DNA of 64,000 bases from an uncultured Sediminibacterium sp. (GTDB lineage Bacteria; Bacteroidota; Bacteroidia; Chitinophagales; Chitinophagaceae): assembly GCF_946481145.1 (NCBI RefSeq), contig NZ_CAMLMJ010000008.1, positions 1-64,000 of the forward strand, written 5' to 3'. The position numbers and the translations under genes were made by a program. The notes beneath the pieces were generated by a model. That model was not told where the DNA came from, searched no databases, and saw nothing but the letters and a program-made list of their open reading frames with translations. Positions 1 to 8,525 of this stretch are shown here, piece by piece (position 1 is the stretch's first letter; each line of letters opens with the position of its first letter).

Positions 1-250
1 TGGATTCGAATGCCGACGTTTTTGTCGGCATCGAGACTTTAACGTCTCGACCAGACGACTGTCTTGCATAAAAAAAAAGAGGTCAAGTTATCACTCAACC
101 TCTTCTTCTGTCGGGACGACTGGATTCGAATGCCGACGTTTTTGTCGGCATCGAGACTTTAACGTCTCGACCAGACGACTGTCTTGCATAAAAAAAAAGA
201 GGTCAAGTTATCACTCAACCTCTTCTTCTGTCGGGACGACTGGATTCGAA
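1..250 (-). repeat. 120-bp tandem repeat carrying tRNA-Pro 3' ends
   Basis: Bases 1-120 and 121-240 are identical over 120 bp. Read on the minus strand, each unit starts with the 20 nt that form the T-loop and 3' acceptor strand of the adjacent tRNA-Pro, then a terminator hairpin with a T-run, then two 6-7 bp hairpins (stem words CGAGAC and TGCCGAC), then the next copy of the tRNA 3' end. The array runs off the left edge of the window, so the copy number is unknown. The tRNA 3' end is present at 231-250 (real gene), 111-130 (full copy) and 1-10 (partial copy). Confidence 0.95.
185..225 (-). terminator. Rho-independent terminator of tRNA-Pro
   Basis: The minus strand shows an 11-bp stem (AGAGGTTGAGT pairing with ACTTGACCTCT, including two G-U pairs), a 4-nt loop and a run of nine T. 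It begins 6 nt after the tRNA. An identical copy lies in the next repeat unit at about 65-105. Confidence 0.85.
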
Positions 251-304
251 CCAGCGACCTCTTGCACCCCATGCAAACGCGCTACCGGGCTGCGCTACGT
301 CCCG
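231..304 (-). tRNA. tRNA-Pro (anticodon GGG)
   Basis: The reverse complement folds as a tRNA: acceptor stem CGGGACG/CGTCCCG, D-stem GCGC/GCGC, anticodon stem TTTGC/GCAAG around loop ATGGGGT (anticodon GGG), T-arm CTGG-TTCGAAT-CCAG, discriminator A at 231. CCA is not encoded. It begins with C, as tRNA-Pro does. Its 3' end is the start of the 120-bp tandem repeat. A -7 promoter element lies about 54 bp upstream. Confidence 0.95.
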
Positions 305-316
305 CACTACCCAAAT

Positions 317-344
317 CAGACATCCGCCATCAGATATCCGCCAT
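317..344. repeat. Heptad word repeat (4 units)
   Basis: Four consecutive 7-bp words, CAGACAT, CCGCCAT, CAGATAT and CCGCCAT, lie between the tRNA-Pro promoter element and the tRNA gene, so inside its likely transcribed leader. The words belong to the CTGACAT family seen at 6442-6585 and 28848-28927. Confidence 0.75.
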
Positions 345-357
345 CGAAATGGGGGTG

Positions 358-365
358 CAAATATA
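358..365 (-). promoter_or_regulatory. -7 promoter element for tRNA-Pro
   Basis: The minus strand reads TATATTTG, a perfect match to the Bacteroidota TAnnTTTG element, 54 bp upstream of the tRNA 5' end. No clear -33 TTTG was seen. Confidence 0.5.
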
Positions 366-387
366 GGGGTAAAAGAAAAATTCAGGT

Positions 388-395
388 TATATTGC
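388..395 (+). promoter_or_regulatory. -7-like element upstream of the dihydroorotase gene
   Basis: TATATTGC is one T short of TAnnTTTG and lies 21 bp before the ATG at 416. It overlaps an in-frame TTG at 392, which argues against that TTG as the start. Confidence 0.35.
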
Positions 396-415
396 ACAAA
401 ATTTTATACCCGCTA

Positions 416-1678
416 ATGAAGATCCTCATCAGGCAGGCTAAGATCGCCGATATACAATCAACAAGCAACGGACAAACAAGGGATATTTTAATTGAGGATG
501 GTATCATCACTAAAATTGCAGCCAAAATTGAGGCCCAGGCTGACCAGGAAATTTCAGCAGATGGCTTGGTTATTTCGCCGGGATGGGTCGACATTTTTGC
601 GCACGGCTGCGACCCCGGATTTGAATTTAAGGAAACACTGGATACACTGGCAGCGTCTGCAGCGGCTGGTGGTTATACCCAGGTATTTGCACTTCCCGAC
701 AATAAACCGGTTACGGACAATAAAGCACAGGTAGAATATATTAGACTTGGCTCACAACATTTACCTGCCAGCATACTGCCTCTTGGCGCCATCACCAAAA
801 AAATGGAAGGCAGTTCCCTTGCAGAAATGTATGATATGCGAAACAGCGGAGCAGTTGCTTTCTCCGATGGATTAAGTCCCGTTCAATCACCGGGCCTCTT
901 CCTCAAAGCATTACAATATGTAAAAGCATTTGAAGGCGTACTCATCCAACTTCCCATTGATAAAAGCATTGGTGCAGGCGGTTTAATGAATGAAGGCATC
1001 ATATCTACGCAACTTGGTCTACCCGGTTTGCCAACTATAGCAGAAGAATTAATGGTGAAAAGAGATCTTGATCTCTTAAGGTATACAGGGTCTAAATTGC
1101 ATATAACCGGTGTTTCTACGAACAATAGCATTGCTTTGATTCAGGCAGCTAAAGCAGAAGGGTTGTCTGTTTCATGTAGCGTAACACCTTATCATCTATT
1201 CTTCTGTGACGAAGACCTTCAGCAATATGATACAAACCTGAAGGTAAATCCCCCACTCCGCTCAAAAGCCGATATGATGGCACTACGTAAGGCAGTGAAG
1301 GATGGTATTATTGATTGTATTGCTTCACATCATATTCCGCAAGACTGGGATCATAAAACCTGTGAATTTGAATATGCAGCTCCGGGTATGCTCGGACTTC
1401 AAACCGCTTATGCAGCAGTTAATGAGGCTGTTCCGGGATTAAGTGACGAAGAAATAGCGGCATTATTTTCTCATAACGCACGTAATATTTTTGGTTTAGC
1501 CAAGACTAATATACAGGAAGGAGCTCAGGCAGAATTGACACTGTTTTCAAGAACAAAGAACAGTACGCTTACCAAAGCTACTTTGAAGAGTAAATCTGCC
1601 AATTCAGCCTTTTTGAACATGACCCTGAAAGGCGCAGTGGTGGCTACTTTGTATAAAGGTCAAATTCATCAACCATAA
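416..1678 (+). CDS. pyrC: Dihydroorotase-family protein, catalytic motifs degenerate
   Basis: The 420-residue protein has the fold order of cyclic amidohydrolases: an N-terminal beta segment, ISPGWVDI at about 53-60, a barrel, and a C-terminal composite domain ending near GAQAELTLF. In active dihydroorotases the segment after PGxxD is HxHxRxPG. Here it reads F61-A-H63-G-C-D-P-G, so the first metal His and the substrate Arg are missing. The usual TDHAPH is SHHIPQ, placing His305 where the catalytic Asp sits. Such altered PyrC homologues occur in other Bacteroidota and are usually annotated as dihydroorotase (from memory). It could be an inactive partner of aspartate carbamoyltransferase or act on another substrate. 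The ATG at 416 is preferred because the upstream TTG lies in a promoter-like element. It leads a rightward run; the next gene is 12 bp away. Confidence 0.75.
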   Translation: MKILIRQAKIADIQSTSNGQTRDILIEDGIITKIAAKIEAQADQEISADGLVISPGWVDIFAHGCDPGFEFKETLDTLAASAAAGGYTQVFALPDNKPVTDNKAQVEYIRLGSQHLPASILPLGAITKKMEGSSLAEMYDMRNSGAVAFSDGLSPVQSPGLFLKALQYVKAFEGVLIQLPIDKSIGAGGLMNEGIISTQLGLPGLPTIAEELMVKRDLDLLRYTGSKLHITGVSTNNSIALIQAAKAEGLSVSCSVTPYHLFFCDEDLQQYDTNLKVNPPLRSKADMMALRKAVKDGIIDCIASHHIPQDWDHKTCEFEYAAPGMLGLQTAYAAVNEAVPGLSDEEIAALFSHNARNIFGLAKTNIQEGAQAELTLFSRTKNSTLTKATLKSKSANSAFLNMTLKGAVVATLYKGQIHQP

Positions 1679-1690
1679 ACTAACGGATAC

Positions 1691-2233
1691 ATGAAACCCA
1701 ACTTAAACCAATCTGCCATTACTTATGGCGTTATTACCGGACTTATTTTTCTTGCACTCAATTTCGGCGGATGGGCAATGGCCAGCACTGATACTTACGT
1801 ATCAATCATTGGCATAACCACTTTTGTGCCTTATGTAATTGTTACGTTGATTATTGCGGGCATTAAACTTCGTAAGCAAAACGACAATTTGCTCACTTTT
1901 GCTGAAGCATTGAAGTTCACTTTTCTTGCATACGTAATCTATGCACTGATTGAAGCAGTTGGCAACTATGTTTTATATGCCATTGTAGACAAGGACCTCA
2001 CCGCCAAAGTGATGGAAATTAGTCTTGCAAAAACACAGAAAATGATGGAAGCCTTTGGTGCCTCAGAACAACAAATGGAAGAGGCAATGGCCCGAGCCCA
2101 AAAAGAACCTCCACATACTTCTTTTAAACAGGTTTTCCTGGGACTTGGTATTGGATTAATCTGGAACTTTGTTAAATCTTTACTGATTAGCCTTGTTATC
2201 AGAAGAGAACCTAAATTCGAGGATCAATTATAA
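1691..2233 (+). CDS. DUF4199 membrane protein
   Basis: A 180-residue inner-membrane protein with about four hydrophobic segments (near 8-30, 36-58, 70-95 and 145-170) and a charged, Met/Gln-rich loop at about 108-138 between the third and fourth. This matches the DUF4199 family of Bacteroidota, whose function is unknown. The stop is only 7 bp before a polyprenyl-phosphate type glycosyltransferase; this gene order is common in the phylum, so a role in membrane glycolipid handling is an inference from context only. Confidence 0.8.
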   Translation: MKPNLNQSAITYGVITGLIFLALNFGGWAMASTDTYVSIIGITTFVPYVIVTLIIAGIKLRKQNDNLLTFAEALKFTFLAYVIYALIEAVGNYVLYAIVDKDLTAKVMEISLAKTQKMMEAFGASEQQMEEAMARAQKEPPHTSFKQVFLGLGIGLIWNFVKSLLISLVIRREPKFEDQL

Positions 2234-2240
2234 AATATTT

Positions 2241-3185
2241 ATGGATTTATCAATAGTCGTTCCGCTGTTTAATGAAGATGAGTCACTCCCCGAATTATGC
2301 GGGTGGATTGAATCTGTTATGCAGCAGAACGGCTATTCTTATGAAGTAATCCTGGTAGATGATGGAAGTACCGATGCAAGCTGGGAAGTTATACAGGCCA
2401 TTGGCAAAAAGAATGGCAACTTCAAGGGTATCAAATTTCAACGCAATTACGGAAAGTCTGCAGCATTAAATGAAGGCTTTAAAGCAGCAAGCGGTGATGT
2501 AATTATTACCATGGATGCTGATATGCAGGATTCACCAGACGAAGTTCCTGAACTCCGTCGCATGATTCTGGAAGAAGGTTATGATATGGTGAGCGGCTGG
2601 AAGAAAAAAAGATACGATAACACACTCACAAAAAACATCCCTTCCAAACTTTTCAATGCTGTAGCCAGAAAGAGTTCCGGAATTCGCTTACATGATTTTA
2701 ACTGCGGTCTGAAAGCTTACAGAAAAAAAGTAGTGAAGAGTATTGAAGTATATGGTGAAATGCACCGGTATATACCCATACTGGCAAAATGGAGCGGGTT
2801 CAGAAAAATTGGCGAAAAAGTAGTTGAACATCGCCCACGTAAATATGGTGTCACCAAATTTGGCTGGCAACGGTTTGTAAATGGTTTTTTAGATCTGGCA
2901 ACCATCATGTTCCTGGGTAAATTTGGCAAAAGACCCATGCAGTTTTTTGGACTACTGGGAACGCTATCCTTCCTTATCGGTTTTGGTGCCAGTATTTCAC
3001 TCATCATATCAAAATTCATCTCTTCCGATTTTTCCTTAACCAACAGGCCAAGTTTTTATATTGCCCTAACCACTATGATCATTGGTATGCAGCTTTTCCT
3101 GACCGGATTTATTGCAGAACTGGTGGCCCGAAATGCTTCTGAAAGAAATGTTTACCTGATTGAAGAAAAATCAGGACTGGACTGA
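2241..3185 (+). CDS. Family 2 glycosyltransferase, DPM1/GtrB-like
   Basis: A 314-residue GT-A glycosyltransferase. Visible motifs are VVPLFNEDESLPEL at the N-terminus, VDDGSTDAS, and the metal-binding DADMQD. Two membrane helices close the protein (FGLLGTLSFLIGFGASISL and a second near PSFYIALTTMIIGMQL). This layout is that of enzymes that transfer a sugar from a nucleotide to a polyprenyl-phosphate carrier on the cytoplasmic face. The ATG at 2241 starts directly at the beta1 strand; a longer reading frame would overlap the preceding gene. It is co-directional with DUF4199 and the GT4 gene 11 bp downstream. Confidence 0.88.
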   Translation: MDLSIVVPLFNEDESLPELCGWIESVMQQNGYSYEVILVDDGSTDASWEVIQAIGKKNGNFKGIKFQRNYGKSAALNEGFKAASGDVIITMDADMQDSPDEVPELRRMILEEGYDMVSGWKKKRYDNTLTKNIPSKLFNAVARKSSGIRLHDFNCGLKAYRKKVVKSIEVYGEMHRYIPILAKWSGFRKIGEKVVEHRPRKYGVTKFGWQRFVNGFLDLATIMFLGKFGKRPMQFFGLLGTLSFLIGFGASISLIISKFISSDFSLTNRPSFYIALTTMIIGMQLFLTGFIAELVARNASERNVYLIEEKSGLD

Positions 3186-3196
3186 CAGACTAATGC

Positions 3197-4333
3197 ATGA
3201 ATAAAAAAGTAATCATCATCGGATCTGCCTGGCCATTGAGAGGTGGCGGCATTGCTACTTTTAATGAAAGGCTGGCCCGCGAATTCATGCAGGATGGTTA
3301 TGATGTACAGATATATAGCTTCTCTTTGCAATACCCTTCATTTCTTTTCCCAGGCAAATCGCAGTTTGGTAATGAACCCAAACCAAAAGACCTGGTAATT
3401 CATAGCTGCATCAATTCCATTAATCCATTTAACTGGTTTAGTGTTGGAAATAAGATTAAAAAAGAAAATGCAGACCTGGTTGTTGTGAGATACTGGTTGC
3501 CATTTATGGGCCCATGTCTCGGAACAATCTTACGCATCATCCGCAAGAATAAATACTCCAAAATAATTTGCATAGCCGATAATGTGATCCCGCACGAAAA
3601 AAGAATCGGCGATAAACTTTTCACCCGTTATTTCATCAAACCAATAGATGGTTTTATAACCATGAGTGAAAAAGTTTTGCAAGACCTAAAACAGTTTACC
3701 AATAAGCCCGCACTAGCAACCGTACATCCTTTGTACGATAATTTTGGTCCGCCAATACCAAAAGCAACTGCCCGGGAAAAACTTGGATTACCTACTGATC
3801 AACCCATTATTCTTTTCTTTGGCTTTATCAGAAAATACAAAGGGCTCGATCTATTACTCAGGGCCATGGCCATTGTGAAATCTACCATGACCAACCCTCC
3901 TGCCCTGCTGATTGCAGGTGAGTTTTATGAGGACCAACAGTCATATGAACAGTTGATCGATGAACTAGGTATCCGGGATATGCTTTATTTGAAAACCGAT
4001 TTTATACCCGATAATGAAGTAAGCAACTATTTATGTGCGGCAGATTTTGTGATTCAACCCTATCGTCACGCTACGCAATCGGGTATTACTCCCCTTGCCT
4101 ATCATTTTGAGAAGCCAATGATGGTAACCAATGTTGGCGCACTGCCTGCCATGGTTCCACATGAGCAGGTAGGCATCGTTACAGAAGCTGATGCCAATGC
4201 CATCGCTAAAGGTATTTCAGATTTGTACAGGTTAGGAGAAGCGCATTTTTTGTTTCATCTTCGCAGTGAGAAAAAGAAGTACGACTGGCAGGTATTAACA
4301 GATAGTATCTGGCAACTGGCAGCTAAAAAATAA
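3197..4333 (+). CDS. Family 4 glycosyltransferase
   Basis: A 378-residue GT-B glycosyltransferase with no signal peptide. The N-terminal domain has GGGIATFNERLARE, a sugar-acceptor loop. The C-terminal domain has the GT4 segments FFGFIRKYKGLDLLLRAM and SGITPLAYHFEKPMMV, where the nucleotide-sugar-binding E-x7-E signature is only loosely kept. Substrates cannot be read from the sequence. Its position between a polyprenyl-phosphate glycosyltransferase and gmhA/gmhB suggests surface glycan assembly, possibly with heptose. Confidence 0.85.
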   Translation: MNKKVIIIGSAWPLRGGGIATFNERLAREFMQDGYDVQIYSFSLQYPSFLFPGKSQFGNEPKPKDLVIHSCINSINPFNWFSVGNKIKKENADLVVVRYWLPFMGPCLGTILRIIRKNKYSKIICIADNVIPHEKRIGDKLFTRYFIKPIDGFITMSEKVLQDLKQFTNKPALATVHPLYDNFGPPIPKATAREKLGLPTDQPIILFFGFIRKYKGLDLLLRAMAIVKSTMTNPPALLIAGEFYEDQQSYEQLIDELGIRDMLYLKTDFIPDNEVSNYLCAADFVIQPYRHATQSGITPLAYHFEKPMMVTNVGALPAMVPHEQVGIVTEADANAIAKGISDLYRLGEAHFLFHLRSEKKKYDWQVLTDSIWQLAAKK

Positions 4334-4346
4334 AGTCTTAGTACCC

Positions 4347-4925
4347 ATGGCAAACAATATTTATACTATCATCGCTGAATCTATTGCAGTAAAGCAACAA
4401 ATATTAAATGATGACGCACTGCAAAATACCGTGCAACAAATAACAGATGCCGTTGTTGCTGCATTTGAAGCAGGACATAAAGTAATGTTCTGTGGAAATG
4501 GTGGCAGTGCCGCGGATGCCCAACATCTGGCGGCTGAATTCTCCGGTCGTTTTTATAAAAACAGAAGGGCACTACCTTCAGATGCGCTGCATTGTAATAG
4601 CTCTTACCTTACTGCTGTAGCCAATGACTATAGCTATGATGATATTTATAGCAGACTGGTTGATGGCACCATGGAGAAAGGCGATGTATTAATTGGCATC
4701 AGCACTTCGGGCAATTCACCCAATATTGTCAAAGCTTTCGAAACCGCACGCAGTAAAGGAATTACCACAGTTGGCTTTACCGGAGCAACAGGTGGTAAAA
4801 TGAAAGATCTTTCCGATTACCTGCTGAATATACCTTCTACCATTACCCCTCGGATTCAGGAAAGCCATATACTACTGGGACATATAATTTGCGAATTAAC
4901 AGAAGCTGCAATATTTAAAGGATAA
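4347..4925 (+). CDS. gmhA: Phosphoheptose isomerase
   Basis: A 192-residue SIS-domain protein of the usual GmhA length. It converts sedoheptulose 7-phosphate to D-glycero-D-manno-heptose 7-phosphate in the cytoplasm. Diagnostic segments are FCGNGGSAADAQHLAAEF at about 49-66, ISTSGNSPNIVKAF for phosphate binding, and QESHILLGHIICE near the end with the metal-binding residues. It is 13 bp after the GT4 gene and 9 bp before gmhB, which acts two steps later. The kinase/nucleotidyltransferase of the pathway is not in the window. Confidence 0.93.
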   Translation: MANNIYTIIAESIAVKQQILNDDALQNTVQQITDAVVAAFEAGHKVMFCGNGGSAADAQHLAAEFSGRFYKNRRALPSDALHCNSSYLTAVANDYSYDDIYSRLVDGTMEKGDVLIGISTSGNSPNIVKAFETARSKGITTVGFTGATGGKMKDLSDYLLNIPSTITPRIQESHILLGHIICELTEAAIFKG

Positions 4926-4934
4926 GCGTTTATT

Positions 4935-5492
4935 ATGCTAGCATTAGATCAGGTTACCAATGACTGGACTTTATTTCTCGATCGCGACGGGGTGCTGAAT
5001 CATGAAAAAAACAATGATTATGTACTGAATTGGGATGAGTTCAGGTTTTATGACGATACATTGCAGGCTCTGGCTTCGCTAAACAAATATTTCAAACATA
5101 TCGTTCTTGTTACCAATCAAAAAGGTGTTGGTAAAGGAGTGATGAGTTTGGAAGACCTTAACCAGATTCATACCAATATGCTCAATGCCATTGAAGCATC
5201 AGGTGGCAGAATTGACCGTATTTATTTTTGTTCTGATATGGCAGATGACTCCCCAAACCGTAAACCACAACCAGGCATGGCATTTCAGGCCAAACAAGAT
5301 TTACCGGATATTGATTTCAATAAGAGTATCATGGTTGGTAATCGCCCGAGCGATATGCGGTTTGGCAGAAATGCGGGCTTACACACCGTTTACCTGGCTA
5401 CCACCCACCCTGAAACAGCATTTCCACACCCAGATATAGACCTTCGCTTCAATAGTTTATTCGAATTTGCGCAAGCAATTGCTTCAGTATAA
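4935..5492 (+). CDS. gmhB: HAD phosphatase, GmhB-like (heptose-bisphosphate 7-phosphatase)
   Basis: A 185-residue HAD-IIIA phosphatase. Motif I is FLDRDGVLN, motif II VTNQKGVGKG, motif III RKPQPGM, and the final acidic motif VGNRPSDMRFG. This is the GmhB/histidinol-phosphatase layout. In enteric GmhB a zinc loop with several Cys and His lies before RKPxPGM; here that stretch is CSDMADDSPNRKP with a single Cys, so the zinc site is absent. Adjacency to gmhA supports heptose phosphate as substrate, but the exact anomer is not readable. Confidence 0.85.
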   Translation: MLALDQVTNDWTLFLDRDGVLNHEKNNDYVLNWDEFRFYDDTLQALASLNKYFKHIVLVTNQKGVGKGVMSLEDLNQIHTNMLNAIEASGGRIDRIYFCSDMADDSPNRKPQPGMAFQAKQDLPDIDFNKSIMVGNRPSDMRFGRNAGLHTVYLATTHPETAFPHPDIDLRFNSLFEFAQAIASV

Positions 5493-5543
5493 GAAAACCC
5501 TAAAACTGTATCACATCATTCGGATTCATTTAATTTTACAGTT

Positions 5544-6431
5544 ATGAAGTCCCTGGTATATGTTCTACTGTTTTCATTTGGTCTTGTAAAAGCTTTTGCG
5601 CAGGATGACCGGATTATGCAGTTACAGCAGATGGAAGATGAACTCAAACCCCTGGCCTACTCCATCATGAATGACGATGATTTTGTTACCCGGTTTCGCG
5701 CCGACAGTGCATTCATCAGAGGGTTGGTAAAAGCTTTACGCACGCCCCATTCTTTTCGCTATCGTTTTGATTCATTGATTACGATATCACAACTGTATGC
5801 GCCCGACAGTAGTTTCCGCATTTTTACCTGGCAGCTTCAGATGGAAGACTTGAATCATTTTCGCCAGAAAGGTGCGATACAAATGCGAACCGCAGACGGG
5901 TCATTAAAACTATTCCCTTTATTTGATGCTTCGAAATATACAGAAGCCCCTGTTGACTCTGTAAGAAATGCCCAAAACTGGATTGGTGCAGTTTATTACA
6001 ATATCATTCAAACTAAATACAATAACCGTAATTACTATACACTTTTTGGTTATGATGAAAACGATTCACGCAGTACTAAAAAATGGATCGAAGTACTGAC
6101 GTTTGATGTTAATGGAGCCCCGCTTTTTGGCGGCAGGTATTTTAACTACCGGGAAGACGACCTGAAACCTAAACAACCCGCTTTCCGGTTTTGCCTCGAG
6201 TTTAAAAAAGAAGCTAACGCTAAACTGAATTATGATCCTGAATTAGACATGATTGTACTCGCACATCTTACCAGTGAAGAAGGCGATAACAAAAAGAAAC
6301 ACACCCTTGTACCCTACGGCACTTTTGAAGGCTTTAAATGGCTTGGAGGAAAATGGGTACACCAGGCAGATATCAAAGAAGCCAACCCGGATGCAAGGGT
6401 AAATCCGGATCAGACAAGAAAAAAACAGTAG
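5544..6431 (+). CDS. Secreted protein of unknown function
   Basis: A 295-residue protein with a clear signal peptide (MKSLVYVLLFSFGLVKAFAQ, cleavage expected after AFA). The mature part has no family I recognise; it is rich in Tyr, Phe, Asp and Lys, with no Cys pairs, repeats or further membrane segments. It looks like a periplasmic or surface protein conserved only among relatives. It follows gmhB by 51 bp and converges on lepA across a heptad-repeat hairpin. Confidence 0.7.
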   Translation: MKSLVYVLLFSFGLVKAFAQDDRIMQLQQMEDELKPLAYSIMNDDDFVTRFRADSAFIRGLVKALRTPHSFRYRFDSLITISQLYAPDSSFRIFTWQLQMEDLNHFRQKGAIQMRTADGSLKLFPLFDASKYTEAPVDSVRNAQNWIGAVYYNIIQTKYNNRNYYTLFGYDENDSRSTKKWIEVLTFDVNGAPLFGGRYFNYREDDLKPKQPAFRFCLEFKKEANAKLNYDPELDMIVLAHLTSEEGDNKKKHTLVPYGTFEGFKWLGGKWVHQADIKEANPDARVNPDQTRKKQ

Positions 6432-6441
6432 AAGAATTTTT

Positions 6442-6585
6442 GGATGGCAGATGGCAGATTTATCGCTGATGTCTGATGTCTGATTTGGAGAGATTTTCTA
6501 AATATATATACACTATCCATCCAAGAATTCTGACATCGGAGATCAGTCCATCCAAATCTGACATCTGAGATCTGACATCTGCCAT
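6442..6585. repeat. Heptad word repeat forming a large hairpin between convergent genes
   Basis: The left arm is seven 7-bp words (GGATGGC, AGATGGC, AGATTTA, TCGCTGA, TGTCTGA, TGTCTGA, TTTGGAG). The right arm, from 6530, is CTGACAT, CGGAGAT, then two off-length words, then CTGACAT, CTGAGAT, CTGACAT, CTGCCAT, the reverse complement of the left words. It ends exactly at the lepA stop codon. It can fold as a long imperfect stem and probably ends transcription from both sides (inference). Confidence 0.8.
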
Positions 6586-8370
6586 TTAATCAAGCTTGAG
6601 CACGGCAAGAAACGCTTCCTGCGGTACTTCTACGTTTCCTATTTGGCGCATGCGTTTTTTACCTTCTTTTTGTTTCTCGAGGAGTTTACGTTTACGGCTG
6701 ATATCACCACCATAACATTTTGCGGTTACGTCTTTACGCATGGCGCTGATGTTTTCACGGGCGATTATTTTTGCACCGATGGCAGCCTGTATAGCGATCT
6801 GGAATTGTTGCTTTGGTAACAATTCTTTCAACTTCTCACATAATCTGCGGCCGAAGTCTTGTGCGCGGCTACGGTGAATAAGGGCACTTAAAGCATCTAC
6901 TTTATCATTATTCAACAGGATATCCATTTTAACGATATCTGCTTCACGATATCCGATCGGATTATAATCGAAAGATGCATATCCACGCGTAGAGCTTTTT
7001 AATTTATCATAGAAATCGAATACGATTTCAGTAAGCGGCATTTCAAAGATCAATTCAACACGTGTTGGTGTAAGATAACTCTGGTTGATAAGGATACCAC
7101 GCTTGCCCAAACAAAGGGTCATGATATTACCAATATAGTCTGGCAGTGTAATAATCTGTGCCTTAATGAATGGTTCTTCGATGCGATCGATTTTTACCAC
7201 ATCAGGCATTTCAGCCGGGTTATTTACGATGATCTTTTCTCCCCTGGTTGTATATGCATTGAAACTTACGTTCGGAACAGTCGTAATCACGGTCTGGTTA
7301 AACTCACGTTCCAGTCTTTCCTGGATAATTTCCATGTGTAATAACCCAAGGAATCCGCAACGGAAACCAAAGCCAAGTGCCTGTGATGTTTCCAATTCAA
7401 AAGTGAGGGATGCATCGTTCAACTGTAATTTATCCATACAGTCGCGCAGCTCTTCAAACTCATCTGTATTAACGGGGAAGATACCAGCAAATACCATTGG
7501 CTTAACTTCTTCAAATCCGTTGATCATCTCACCTGGATTTGCAGCAAGGGTAATGGTATCACCTACTTTTACTTCTTTGGCATTTTTGATACCTGTAATA
7601 ATATAACCTACATCACCGGCACGAACTTCATCTTTTGGAGTCATGCTAAGCTTTAACACCCCTACTTCATCTGCGAAGTAATCATTCCCTGATGCAACAA
7701 AACGAATTTTGTCTCCTTTCTTCAATACACCATTGAGAATACGATAATAAACAATAATTCCTCTGAAACTATTGAATACACTATCAAAGATCAATGCCTG
7801 TAAAGGTGCCTCAGGATTGCCTTCCGGCGCGGGTATACGTTCAACAATGGCTTCAAGTATTTCTTCGATACCGATACCCGATTTACCGCTGGCAAGCAGG
7901 ATATCTTCCTGTTTACAACCAATCAGATCAACAATCTGGTCGGTTACTTCCGGTATTTTGGCCCCATCCATATCAATTTTATTGATCACCGGAATAATTT
8001 CCAGGTCGTTCTCAATGGCCAGGTATAGGTTACTGATGGTTTGTGCCTGAATGCCCTGTGAAGCATCTACAAGCAACAATGCCCCTTCGCAGGCCGCAAG
8101 TGCCCGGCTTACTTCATAGCTGAAATCTACGTGGCCGGGTGTATCAATCAGGTTCAGCACATATTGCTCGCCTTTATAGTTGTAATTGATCTGTATGGCA
8201 TGACTCTTAATCGTAATACCTTTCTCACGTTCCAGGTCCATGTCATCCAATACCTGGTCCATCATCTGACGCTCCGTAATGGTTTTGGTATGCTCCAATA
8301 AACGGTCTGCGAGCGTACTTTTCCCATGGTCAATATGCGCAATAATGCAAAAGTTCCTGATCTTCTTCAT
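6586..8370 (-). CDS. lepA: Elongation factor 4 (LepA)
   Basis: A 594-residue translational GTPase, close to the usual LepA length. G-motifs are AHIDHGKST (G1), DTPGHVDF (G3) and NKID (G4) in the first 140 residues; beta-barrel, EF-G-like III and V domains follow, then the LepA-specific C-terminal domain with [22 protein letters not shown]. LepA acts on ribosomes during elongation or initiation stress. The ATG lies about 8 bp from a perfect -7 element, so the transcript is nearly leaderless. Confidence 0.97.
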   Translation of the reverse strand: MKKIRNFCIIAHIDHGKSTLADRLLEHTKTITERQMMDQVLDDMDLEREKGITIKSHAIQINYNYKGEQYVLNLIDTPGHVDFSYEVSRALAACEGALLLVDASQGIQAQTISNLYLAIENDLEIIPVINKIDMDGAKIPEVTDQIVDLIGCKQEDILLASGKSGIGIEEILEAIVERIPAPEGNPEAPLQALIFDSVFNSFRGIIVYYRILNGVLKKGDKIRFVASGNDYFADEVGVLKLSMTPKDEVRAGDVGYIITGIKNAKEVKVGDTITLAANPGEMINGFEEVKPMVFAGIFPVNTDEFEELRDCMDKLQLNDASLTFELETSQALGFGFRCGFLGLLHMEIIQERLEREFNQTVITTVPNVSFNAYTTRGEKIIVNNPAEMPDVVKIDRIEEPFIKAQIITLPDYIGNIMTLCLGKRGILINQSYLTPTRVELIFEMPLTEIVFDFYDKLKSSTRGYASFDYNPIGYREADIVKMDILLNNDKVDALSALIHRSRAQDFGRRLCEKLKELLPKQQFQIAIQAAIGAKIIARENISAMRKDVTAKCYGGDISRKRKLLEKQKEGKKRMRQIGNVEVPQEAFLAVLKLD

Positions 8371-8377
8371 AAGTGCG

Positions 8378-8385
8378 CAAAGATA
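8378..8385 (-). promoter_or_regulatory. -7 promoter element of lepA
   Basis: The minus strand reads TATCTTTG followed by C, a perfect TAnnTTTG. The expected start of transcription is about 8371-8373, almost on the lepA ATG. Confidence 0.55.
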
Positions 8386-8489
8386 GGTTGAAAAGGGTCA
8401 TGGATGAAGTGCCTGCCCATAAGGTTATACAGATTTCCAGTCTGTTTTCGGCTTTCCGGCCACCTATTTCGCCCTTGCAGGCACAGGAA

Positions 8490-8525
8490 ACCTGCTTTTA
8501 CCCTAAATTAGGGGTTAAAGCAGGT
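8490..8525 (+). promoter_or_regulatory. Strong hairpin directly upstream of the Kir channel gene
   Basis: ACCTGCTTT pairs with AAAGCAGGT, and the stem continues through TACCC/GGGGT around an AT-rich loop. It ends 11 bp before the ATG at 8537. No T-run follows. A -7-like TATTTCG at 8465-8471 would start the mRNA just before the hairpin, making it a 5'-terminal structure. Confidence 0.55.

Noticed and set aside
1..250. CRISPR array or tmRNA gene in the left repeat
   Set aside because: The units are 120 bp, identical and without spacers. The 3' part equals tRNA-Pro, not tmRNA, and no tag-peptide frame is visible.
7166..7606. 146-residue plus-strand reading frame
   Set aside because: Antisense to lepA, Ser-rich by mirror composition.
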